Positions 5,612-11,851 of a DNA stretch of 11,851 nucleotides are shown piece by piece. Location of the stretch: NCBI GenBank assembly GCA_025935655.1, contig JAICUV010000094.1, positions 1-11,851 of the forward strand, read 5' to 3'. The DNA comes from Chloroflexota bacterium. GTDB taxonomy: Bacteria > Chloroflexota > Limnocylindria > Limnocylindrales > CSP1-4. A program made the translations under genes and the position numbers. Positions within the stretch are counted from its first letter, which is position 1, and every line of letters begins with the position of its first letter. The notes beneath the pieces are model-generated. The model saw only the letters and a program-made list of their open reading frames with translations, was not told where the DNA came from and did not search any database.

Positions 5612-6151
5612 ATGAGCGTTCCGCACGCACTCCTGGGCCTGCTCGAGCGGGAGCCGCGCCACGGCTATGACCTGAAGCGCCTGTTCGACGCGTACTTCGC
5701 ACCGGACCACCCGATCGCCTTCGGCCAGGTCTACGCGACGCTGGCGCGCCTCGAGCAGCGGGGACGGATCCGTCTCGATGCGGTGGAGCGGGAGGATGGC
5801 CCGGACCGTCGGCGCTACGCGATCACGCCGGACGGCGTGGCGGAGCTGGAGCGCTGGCTGGACGTCCCGCTCGATCCCGAGCCGACGCTCCAGGCGACGC
5901 TGTTCGCCAAGGTCGTGCTCGCCATCCTCTCTGGCCGTCCGGTGGGGGAGCTCGTCGACCGCGAGCGTCACGCGCACATCGCGCGGATGCGTGAGCTCAC
6001 CGCGGTGCGCCGCACCGCAGCGCTGCCGCTTGCCCTCCTTGCCGACCACGCCCTGTTCCACCTCGAAGCCGACCTGCGCTGGCTGGACCTCACGGCCGCC
6101 CGCGTCGATGAGCTTCGGGCACAGATCCTCGAACGATCGGAGACGCCATGA
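5612..6151 (+). CDS. PadR family transcriptional regulator
   Basis: A 179-residue repressor-type protein with the two PadR parts. The N-terminal winged helix (1-85) includes ALLGLLEREPRHGYDLKRLFD (6-26), the recognition-helix region FGQVYATLARLEQRGRI (37-53) and the wing with RRRYAITPDG (66-75). The C-terminal helical dimerisation domain (Vir_act_alpha_C type, about 93-175) includes LFAKVVLAILSG and HALFHLEADLRWLDLTAARVDELRA. PadR proteins bind as dimers and often sense small hydrophobic or antimicrobial compounds. The effector here is unknown. It probably represses its own promoter through the palindrome at 5584-5604. Its TGA overlaps the ATG of the ABC ATPase (ATGA), placing regulator and transporter in one operon. 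Confidence 0.92.
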   Translation: MSVPHALLGLLEREPRHGYDLKRLFDAYFAPDHPIAFGQVYATLARLEQRGRIRLDAVEREDGPDRRRYAITPDGVAELERWLDVPLDPEPTLQATLFAKVVLAILSGRPVGELVDRERHAHIARMRELTAVRRTAALPLALLADHALFHLEADLRWLDLTAARVDELRAQILERSETP

Positions 6152-6939
6152 CGCTGGGCACCCGCTTCGCCGCCTCCGCCGCCGCCAGTCTCCCGTCGCC
6201 GGTCACGGCAGCCGGGCACGATGCGGCGCCGACCGTCCTCGAAGGCCGCGGCCTCCACAAGCGCTTCGGGTCCACCGATGCCCTCCGGGGCGTGGACCTG
6301 GGGATCCGGGCCGGCGAGGTTGTCGCCGTGATGGGGCCGTCGGGGTCGGGGAAGTCGACGCTGCTGCACTGCCTCGCCGGCATCCTCGTGCCGGACGGCG
6401 GGTCCGTCCGCTACGACGGTGCCCCGATCGAGTCGCTGGGCGAGGACGCACGCAGCCGCCTGCGCCGGACGGCGTTCGGGTTCGTGTTCCAGTTCGGGCA
6501 GCTCGTGCCGGAGCTGACGGCGCTCGAGAACGTCGCGCTGCCGCTGCTCCTCAACGGCCAGAAGCGCGCCGATGCCGAGGCGGCCGCGGCCGGCTGGTTC
6601 CCGCGCCTCGGCCTCGCGGGCAAGGAGCGCCGCCGGCCGGGCGAACTCTCGGGCGGCGAGGGCCAGCGCGTGGCGATCGCACGGGCGCTCGTGACACGGC
6701 CAGGCGTCGTGTTCGCGGACGAGCCGACCGGCGCGCTCGACACGCTGGCAGGCGAACACGTGATGGAGCTGCTCACGACGCTCGCGGCCGAAGAGCGCGT
6801 CGCCGTGCTGCTCGTGACGCACGAGCCGCGCGTCGCCGCCTACGCGCATCGCGAGGTGGTCGTGCGCGACGGGCGGCTGTCGGGCGTCGGGACGCCGGAC
6901 GATGACGCGCGCTCCTTCCAGCCGGGATCGCCGAGTTGA
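6148..6939 (+). CDS. ABC transporter ATP-binding protein (MacB/LolD type)
   Basis: A 263-residue ATPase subunit. It has Walker A GPSGSGKST (63-71), Q-loop Gln115 in FVFQFGQLVPELTALENV, signature LSGGEGQR (167-174), Walker B VVFADE (187-192), D-loop GALD (195-198) and switch His225. The FQFGQLVPELTALENV and ADEPTGALD wording is that of the MacB/LolD/FtsE-type ATPases that pair with FtsX-fold permeases. Residues 1-28 precede the usual domain start and are Ala-rich, so the true start could be later, but the ATGA overlap with padR favours 6148. The signature has Glu where Gln is canonical, a common variant. It should energise the permease encoded directly downstream, whose TTG start overlaps this stop codon. 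The substrate is unknown. Confidence 0.93.
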   Translation: MTLGTRFAASAAASLPSPVTAAGHDAAPTVLEGRGLHKRFGSTDALRGVDLGIRAGEVVAVMGPSGSGKSTLLHCLAGILVPDGGSVRYDGAPIESLGEDARSRLRRTAFGFVFQFGQLVPELTALENVALPLLLNGQKRADAEAAAAGWFPRLGLAGKERRRPGELSGGEGQRVAIARALVTRPGVVFADEPTGALDTLAGEHVMELLTTLAAEERVAVLLVTHEPRVAAYAHREVVVRDGRLSGVGTPDDDARSFQPGSPS

Positions 6940-9191
6940 TCCGCCTCGGATGGCGCCTCGCGACCGCGGGCGGCCGCGGTGCGATCGCCGGGATCTCGCT
7001 GACGGCCCTCGCCGTGGGCCTCGGGACGGCGATCCTCCTGTTCGCCCTGTCGTTCTGGCCCGCCGTGGACAGCCGGACCGATCGGGCGGCCTGGCGCGAC
7101 GCGGCGGGCATCGACGGCGCCACGACCGGCACCTGGTATCGCGCGGGCGAGGACCGGTACGGCGCGCAGACGGTGTGGTCCGCCCGGGTCGCGGCCGAGG
7201 GATCGAGCTCGCCGGTGCCCCCGGGCATTCCCGCGCTGCCCGGCCCCGGCGAGTCGTACGTGTCACCGGCCCTCGCGGCGCTCATCGGCAGCGTCCCGTA
7301 CGACCAGCTCGGCGTGCGCTACGGGACGGTCCTCGGGACGGTCGGGGACGAGGCGCTCCGGGCGCCTGACGAGCTCGTCGCGATCGTCGGCATGCCCGCC
7401 GACCGGCTCCGCGCGGACGCGCAGCTGGTGTCCCGGTTCCCCGAGCACGGGACCCTCCCCGAGGTGCCACCGCTCGGCATCATGATCGTCGCCTTCGCGG
7501 CCGTCGGAGCCCTCGTGCCGGTGGCCGTGTTCGTCGCCTCCGCGACACGTCTCTCCGCCGCCCGGCGGGAGCAGCGCCTGGCGGCGCTGCGGCTCGTCGG
7601 CGCGACGCCGCGGCAGGCCGCGCTGCTCGCGTCGGTGGAGGCCTTCGCCGCGGCGGGCGCCGGGGCCATCGTGGGCATCGGGCTGTTCCTCCTGCTCAGA
7701 CCGCTCGTCGCCCGGATCCCGCTGGCCGGCGTCACGTGGTTCCCCGAGACGATCGCGCCGCCGCTCCTCCAGGCAGCCGCGCTGCTCGCGGTCGTGCCGA
7801 TCGTCGGGGTGGCTGCCGCGCTCGTCTCGTTGCGCCGGGTCACGATCTCGCCGCTCGGCGTCCAGCGCCGCGTCGCGAGCGGGCGGCCGCGCCTGGTCCG
7901 CCTCGTGCCGCTGATCGCCTCGACCGGGTTGTTCCTCCTCGTCGTGCCCCTGATGCGGGGCAGCGGCCCGGCGGGCCTCGGGTTCGTCGTCGTGATCGTC
8001 GCGTTCGCCGGCATCATCATCGGCATCGCGGTCGCCGGGCCGCTCCTGACCGCGCTCGTCGGTGAGCTGCTGGGGCGGATCCCCGCGGGCGGGGCCACGC
8101 TCCTCGCGGCACGCCGCCTCGTGGACGACCCGCGCTCGTCGTTCGGCTCCATCGCCGGGGTCGTCATGGCCACCTTCGTCGCCACGACCTTCCTCACGTT
8201 CGCGGACATCGCCCGCTCAGAGGCCGGTCCCGCGATCCACCTCGGGACGCGCCCGGGCACCGTCGCCGCGTTCCTCAGCCCGGGCGCCGTGGAACGGGGT
8301 GCCGCGCTCGGTGCCTCGATCGTGGGCGTCCCCGGCGTGACCGCGGTCGTCGACGTGCGCCGGGCGACGATCGCCCAGGGCGACAACGCGGGACCCGATG
8401 CGTGGATCGCCGACTGCTCGAAGCTGCTCCTCGTGCTCGAGACCGGCGGGGCGGGCTGTGGAACGGCGCCGGTCCTGACGACGGCCGAGGTGCCGTCGGG
8501 CACCGGGTGGCACCTGGTGGGGCAGACGGCCGACGGCGCCGATGCGCCGGTGGCGACGATCGCCGCGTCCGTGCCACGTGGACCGGCGGACACGGGACTG
8601 GCCGAGGCAACCCTGTCGGCCGCGATCGTCGACCCGTCCGTGGTGCCCGACGTCGACGCCTTCGCGGTCACGCAGGTGTTCGTGGCGACCGACGGCACGC
8701 CGGCCGCCGAGGAGCGTGTCCGCTCGGCGATCCTGGCCATCGAGCCGTTCGCGGCCGTCGGCCTCGCCGAGGAGCGATTCGTGGCAAACCCGGTCTACGA
8801 GGAGGTGGCGAACATCGTCGTCCTCGGCCTGCTCATGACGATGCTGCTCGCCGGGTCCAGCCTGGCCGTCGCCGTCACCACCGCCGTCGCGGAGCGGCGC
8901 CGCCAGTTCGTCTTCCTGCGCTCCGCGGGCATGCCGGCGAGCAGCCTGCGGGCCGTCGTCCTGCTCCAGGCCGGCGTCCCGCTCGTGGCCGTCGCGGCGT
9001 TCAGCGCCCTCCTCGGCACCGCCGTGGCGGAGGGCATCCTCGTGATGCTCGGCGTGGACGACCTGCCGCTTCCCGGGATCGCGACGCTCGCGCTGCTCGC
9101 GGCGAGCGTCGGCGTCGCGATGGCGGTCGTCGCGCTGACGCTGCCGGGCCTGGAGCGGATGACCCGCCCGGCGTCGCTGCGGGTGGAGTAG
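6936..9191 (+). CDS. FtsX-type ABC transporter permease with two extracytoplasmic domains
   Basis: A 751-residue membrane protein with about ten predicted helices: 16-41, 179-203, 228-254, 274-298, 322-340, 347-376, 402-424, 625-651, 672-704 and 712-738. Two exported domains lie between helices 1-2 (about 135 residues) and 7-8 (about 195 residues). The two three-helix FtsX bundles contain the signature-like REQRLAALRLVGATPRQ (211-227) and RRRQFVFLRSAGMPASSLRAV (654-674). The fold is that of duplicated FtsX permeases, which export lipids or peptides, remove antimicrobials or drive mechanotransmission. The only two cysteines, C494 and C508, are in the second exported domain. The TTG start at 6936 overlaps the ATPase TGA (TTGA), and no ATG fits before the first helix. 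It is the last gene of the PadR operon. Confidence 0.9.
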   Translation: MIRLGWRLATAGGRGAIAGISLTALAVGLGTAILLFALSFWPAVDSRTDRAAWRDAAGIDGATTGTWYRAGEDRYGAQTVWSARVAAEGSSSPVPPGIPALPGPGESYVSPALAALIGSVPYDQLGVRYGTVLGTVGDEALRAPDELVAIVGMPADRLRADAQLVSRFPEHGTLPEVPPLGIMIVAFAAVGALVPVAVFVASATRLSAARREQRLAALRLVGATPRQAALLASVEAFAAAGAGAIVGIGLFLLLRPLVARIPLAGVTWFPETIAPPLLQAAALLAVVPIVGVAAALVSLRRVTISPLGVQRRVASGRPRLVRLVPLIASTGLFLLVVPLMRGSGPAGLGFVVVIVAFAGIIIGIAVAGPLLTALVGELLGRIPAGGATLLAARRLVDDPRSSFGSIAGVVMATFVATTFLTFADIARSEAGPAIHLGTRPGTVAAFLSPGAVERGAALGASIVGVPGVTAVVDVRRATIAQGDNAGPDAWIADCSKLLLVLETGGAGCGTAPVLTTAEVPSGTGWHLVGQTADGADAPVATIAASVPRGPADTGLAEATLSAAIVDPSVVPDVDAFAVTQVFVATDGTPAAEERVRSAILAIEPFAAVGLAEERFVANPVYEEVANIVVLGLLMTMLLAGSSLAVAVTTAVAERRRQFVFLRSAGMPASSLRAVVLLQAGVPLVAVAAFSALLGTAVAEGILVMLGVDDLPLPGIATLALLAASVGVAMAVVALTLPGLERMTRPASLRVE

Positions 9192-9230
9192 CGGCGGGGG
9201 AGGGGAGCGGCCCGGGAGCCGAGCCTGTCG

Positions 9231-10475
9231 CTAGGCCGGGACCGGGAACACGTCGGGTCGCCGGATCGCGCGCCTGCCCGCGGCAGCCATCGTCGCGAGG
9301 AGCGTGTACGCCCCGGCGATCCCCAGGACGGCACTCGCCGGCAGGACCGTCGCCAGCGTCGAGAACAGCGCGATGTACGCGATCATCGAGGCGGCCGCCA
9401 GGGCCGTGATCGCGGCCACGACACGGCCCGTCAGGGCATGCGGAACGCGGGTCAGGGTGAAGGTCTGGAAGGCGACGAGCCAGACGAGATTGGCCATCCC
9501 GGCGACGAACATGAGCAGGAACGCGGTCGTAGCGCTGGCCGTGAGCGCGAGCGCGCCGATGGCCCCGGCGTGGACCACGTACATCACGAGGACGAGGCGC
9601 CCCGTCGCGAGGCGCCCGACGACCCCGCCGGCGACCACGCCGCCCACGAGGTTGCCGACCCCGCCCGCCAGCAGGAGCCCGGCGTACGCGGCCTCATAGG
9701 GGAACCCGTCATGGAGCGCGTCGTGCGCGTAGACCACGAGCAGCGATGTGCCCGCGGCGAGCATGCCCTGCATCGCGACCGCGTACAGCAGGGTGTGCTC
9801 CAGCAGCGCCCGATCCAGGCGGAGCCAGCGGAGTCCCTCCAGCAGGCCGGCGACGAAGGGCGTCCGCGCGTCGTCGGCGGCCACGGGGCACGGCGGCAGG
9901 CGGCGGAGCAGCACCGCGGATCCGGCGTAGCTCAGGGAATCGAGCACGAACGCCACCCAGAGGACGGGCGCGAGCACCACCGTGACCACGGCGGCGATCG
10001 GGTAGCCGGCGAGGTCGGCGAGCGCGTCGGCGACCTGCACCGCGGCGTTCGCTTCCCCCAGGTGATCGGGAGCGATGGTCGCGATCGCCGCGAGCTTCGC
10101 GGGTCGGAAGGCGAGTCCGAGCGAGGTGATGACGAACGTGAGCGGCAGGGTCAGCAGCGGGGACGCGGCGGCCGCGACCGGCACCAGGAGGACGAGACCG
10201 GCGCGCGCGAGGTCCGTCGCGACCATGACGATCCGTCGGTCGTAGCGATCCACGTACACGCCGGCGATCGGACCGACGAGGAGGCGGGGGAGCGTGGCCG
10301 CGACGAACACGAGCCCGACGAGCGCTGGGTCCCCGGTGAGGCCGAGCACCATGACCGCCAGCGCGACCTGGTGCACCCGGTCGCCGACCAGGCTGACCGC
10401 CTGCGCGACCCACAGCGCGACAAACGGCCGATTGACGGCCAGCGGCGCATACGGCCCCAGCAGACTTCCCCCCAT
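9231..10475 (-). CDS. MFS transporter, MFS_3 (EntS-like) type
   Basis: A 414-residue, roughly twelve-helix exporter of the major facilitator superfamily. It has VAQAVSLVGDRVHQVALAV (23-41), motif A GVYVDRYDRR (72-81) after helix 2, and AFRPAKLAAIATIAPDHLGEANA (122-144), the loop pattern of the MFS_3/enterobactin-exporter-like group. Such proteins use the proton gradient to export siderophores, macrolides or other drugs; the substrate here is not predictable. An in-frame TTG at 10514 would add 13 residues, but the ATG at 10475 is preferred because minus-strand GACAAT (10484-10489) lies just upstream and there is no Shine-Dalgarno. It converges on the ABC permease gene with a 39-base gap showing no clear terminator, and diverges from the cyclase gene. 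Confidence 0.88.
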   Translation of the reverse strand: MGGSLLGPYAPLAVNRPFVALWVAQAVSLVGDRVHQVALAVMVLGLTGDPALVGLVFVAATLPRLLVGPIAGVYVDRYDRRIVMVATDLARAGLVLLVPVAAAASPLLTLPLTFVITSLGLAFRPAKLAAIATIAPDHLGEANAAVQVADALADLAGYPIAAVVTVVLAPVLWVAFVLDSLSYAGSAVLLRRLPPCPVAADDARTPFVAGLLEGLRWLRLDRALLEHTLLYAVAMQGMLAAGTSLLVVYAHDALHDGFPYEAAYAGLLLAGGVGNLVGGVVAGGVVGRLATGRLVLVMYVVHAGAIGALALTASATTAFLLMFVAGMANLVWLVAFQTFTLTRVPHALTGRVVAAITALAAASMIAYIALFSTLATVLPASAVLGIAGAYTLLATMAAAGRRAIRRPDVFPVPA

Positions 10476-10639
10476 GTCGGTCGATTGTCGCCCCCGGTGG
10501 GGGAGCGGGGGCAATGGGCCAGGCAGCCCGTTCTCGCCGGGCCATGTCGGCAGAACGGATGTCCTGCGCGCCGCTCGCCGCTCGACACAGGCGCCCCGAT
10601 CGGGTTGCAGGAAGCGCGGCTTTCGCGGAGACTCGGCCG
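10476..10639. promoter_or_regulatory. Divergent promoter region between the MFS and cyclase genes
   Basis: For the cyclase, TTGCAG (10605-10610), 17 bases, then GAGACT (10628-10633) ends six bases before the GTG at 10640; GGAG (10627-10630) could alternatively be its Shine-Dalgarno. For the MFS gene, minus-strand GACAAT (10484-10489) lies eight bases before its ATG, with a TTGCCC 19 bases further up. CCCCC-GGT-GGGGG (10491-10503) lies within that spacer and could be a hairpin or protein site. The frame is open leftward to an ATG at 10514, but the translated stretch has no recognisable domain. Confidence 0.4.
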
Positions 10640-11614
10640 GTGGAAGCGTCCGAGGAGATCCGCCGGGTCGTCGAGCGGCTGGAGCGCGCGATCAGCGAGG
10701 GTGACGCCGCCTCGGTGCTGGGACGGCTCACGTCGGATCCCGGGCTGCTCGTGATCGGCTCGGACCCCGCGGAGTGGTGGCGCGGGAACGAGGCGCGCCT
10801 CGTCTGGGCGCGCCAGCTGGAGGAATTCCAGGCGTCATTCAAGGTCACGGCGAACCGGATCGAGGCGTGGGAGGAGGGCGGCGTCGGCTGGGCGAGCGTC
10901 CAGGAGTCGGTCGACTGGGACGGACGAACCATCGACGGCCGCGCCAGCTACATCCTCCACCTCGAACACGGGGAGTGGAAGGTGGTCCACGCCCACTTCT
11001 CGTGGCCGCAGCGGCATGTCGACGTCCTCGGCGCGACCATGACGACGACGCTCGAGCAGCTCGAGCAGTCGGTGCAGCGAACGCGACCGGACCTCTCCCA
11101 GGCGTTGGACTCGGAGGGCACGGTCACGATCGTGTTCACCGACATCGTCGATTCCACGGTGTGGCTGTCGCGTCTCGGCGACCACGCGTGGCGTGACCTG
11201 CTCCGTCGCCACAACATCGTCGTCCGCGACGCCGTCGCGGCGCACGGCGGCCGCGTCGTCCAGACCGAAGGCGATGGTTCGATGCTGGCCTTCGCGAACG
11301 CGAGGCGCGCCGTGGCCAGCGCCCAGGAGATCCAGCGTGGGATCGCCGACACCTTCGGCCACGAAGCGGCGCCCATCCTCGTCCGGATCGGCATCCACAC
11401 CGGCGACGCGCTGAACGAAGCCGATGGCTACTTCGGCCGCTCGGTGCACTACGCGGCGCGGGTGGCCGCCAACGCGCGTGGCGGCGAGATTCTCGTCTCG
11501 AGCGTCGTGAAGGAGCTCGTCTCGGACCTCGGCGTCTCGTTCGGCGACGGCCGCGACGTCGAGCTCAAGGGCCTCGATGGCCACCACCGCCTGTACACGG
11601 TGGAAGCTGACTGA
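10640..11614 (+). CDS. NTF2/SnoaL-like domain fused to a class III nucleotidyl cyclase
   Basis: A 324-residue soluble protein numbered from the GTG at 10640. Residues 2-123 look like an NTF2/SnoaL_3-type sensory or dimer module (EEIRRVVERLERAISEGDAASVLGRL to GEWKVVHAHFSWP). A short helical linker (132-150, EQLEQSVQRT) leads to the catalytic domain (about 160-320). Metal aspartates are D168 (FTDIVDST) and D212 (TEGDGSM), and the transition-state Arg274 is present. The base-selecting Lys is Gln208, its Asp partner is Gly263, and the transition-state Asn is His270. It may make cAMP, cGMP or another product, or be weakly active; only the fold is sure. ATGs at 10514, 10544 and 10559 are possible starts, but the intervening sequence has no domain. 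Confidence 0.85.
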   Translation: MEASEEIRRVVERLERAISEGDAASVLGRLTSDPGLLVIGSDPAEWWRGNEARLVWARQLEEFQASFKVTANRIEAWEEGGVGWASVQESVDWDGRTIDGRASYILHLEHGEWKVVHAHFSWPQRHVDVLGATMTTTLEQLEQSVQRTRPDLSQALDSEGTVTIVFTDIVDSTVWLSRLGDHAWRDLLRRHNIVVRDAVAAHGGRVVQTEGDGSMLAFANARRAVASAQEIQRGIADTFGHEAAPILVRIGIHTGDALNEADGYFGRSVHYAARVAANARGGEILVSSVVKELVSDLGVSFGDGRDVELKGLDGHHRLYTVEAD

Positions 11615-11733
11615 CCGTCGATCGCCCGAAGGTGGAGGGCACCGACTTCCTCGTCGGTCGGCGTGACGCAACATAACTCACATTATCGGAAGCGTCCCAC
11701 ATGGCCCAGGGGCGCGTACGGCATGATGGCGCC
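11615..11733. promoter_or_regulatory. Intergenic region with a weak hairpin and an AT-rich island
   Basis: ACCGAC (11641-11646) pairs with GTCGGT (11653-11658) across a six-base loop, a possible weak terminator for the cyclase gene. Bases 11670-11688 are strikingly AT-rich for this genome and contain ATAA-N6-TTAT (11673-11686). CATGAT (11722-11727) lies six bases before the next ATG, in the position seen for leaderless genes here. No good -35 box is visible. Confidence 0.35.
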
Positions 11734-11851
11734 ATGACCGGATCGACGCCGCCCAGCGCCGTGGTCCGTGCGACCGCCGCGATTCCGCCGCCAGGGCTGC
11801 TGCTCATCTCGATCGTGTCGATCCAGCTGGGCGCCGCGGTGGCGGTCAACC
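11734..11851 (+). CDS. Probable EamA/RhtA-type exporter, N-terminus (cut by window edge)
   Basis: Only 39 residues are present. After a polar, Pro/Ala-rich lead (1-20) comes GLLLISIVSIQLGAAVAVN, which resembles the first transmembrane helix of EamA-family drug/metabolite transporters, particularly the RhtA (threonine/homoserine exporter) group with its SIQxGA pattern. Most of the ten-helix protein lies outside the window, so the assignment is tentative. The ATG at 11734 is the only start that leaves a complete first helix. It has no Shine-Dalgarno and a CATGAT six bases upstream. Confidence 0.55.
   Translation, partial: MTGSTPPSAVVRATAAIPPPGLLLISIVSIQLGAAVAVN

Noticed and set aside
4269..5702. 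A 477-codon minus-strand open frame opposite telA and the start of padR.
   Set aside because: It is the complement of a confidently assigned TelA gene and has the repetitive Arg/Gly/Leu composition of a shadow frame.
10499..10518. Possible G-quadruplex (two G5 runs and one G3 run).
   Set aside because: Only three runs of three or more G are close together, so a standard four-run quadruplex is not available.
10514..10639. N-terminal extension of the cyclase from the ATG at 10514, and of the MFS protein from the opposite TTG at 10514.
   Set aside because: Both extensions are unstructured-looking Arg/Ala/Pro-rich sequence lying over promoter-like elements. Later starts have better upstream signals.
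9438..10754. A 438-codon plus-strand open frame opposite the MFS gene.
   Set aside because: The product is an extremely Arg/Glu/His-rich string with no hydrophobic core, and the opposite strand encodes a normal twelve-helix transporter.
1..11851. CRISPR arrays, tRNA or rRNA genes, insertion sequences, toxin-antitoxin pairs and phage-defence cassettes.
   Set aside because: No regularly spaced repeats, cloverleaf-like sequence, transposase or integrase motifs, or defence-type domains could be seen on either strand.

Overview
This is a GC-rich (roughly 70% by eye), densely packed bacterial chromosomal window with eleven complete genes and two cut by the window ends. Gene families (TelA with an XpaC-like partner, SCO4226-type small protein, DUF6194, secreted-repeat lipoprotein, PadR with an FtsX-type ABC transporter, class III cyclase) and GTG/TTG starts suggest a high-GC Gram-positive-like lineage, either Chloroflexota or Actinomycetota. 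No rRNA or tRNA is present to decide this. I see no transposase, integrase, CRISPR array or RNA gene. No gene-free stretch exceeds 300 bases; the largest gaps (1037-1223, 2007-2174, 2712-2895, 10476-10639, 11615-11733) are described below.

Left part (1-2763): a small minus-strand operon (DUF6194 protein, then a truncated alpha/beta hydrolase) diverges from a plus-strand VOC/glyoxalase-fold gene. A 187-base, hairpin-rich leader and a small SCO4226-type (DUF4242, nickel-binding family) gene follow. That gene converges on a minus-strand DUF1801 gene, with tandem hairpins between and across their 3' ends. A plus-strand lipoprotein (PF03640 repeats) is followed by a very strong hairpin.

Centre (2896-9191): a two-gene operon encodes a coiled-coil/two-TM protein resembling XpaC and a TelA-family protein. 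Next is a compact, overlapping operon of PadR repressor, ABC ATPase and a ten-TM FtsX-type permease. A near-perfect 21-bp palindrome sits on the -10 region of the PadR promoter, pointing to autoregulation of the transporter.

Right part (9231-11851): a minus-strand MFS_3-type exporter diverges from a fusion of an NTF2/SnoaL-like domain to a class III nucleotidyl cyclase with several unusual active-site residues. The window ends in the start of a probable EamA/RhtA-type exporter.

A recurring trait is that several first genes of transcription units have no Shine-Dalgarno but a -10-like hexamer 6-8 bases before the start codon, suggesting leaderless transcripts. Genes with leaders or inside operons have an SD or overlap their upstream gene. 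The region mostly reads as ordinary chromosomal accessory and housekeeping content; I did not find a clearly new multi-gene defence or mobile system.
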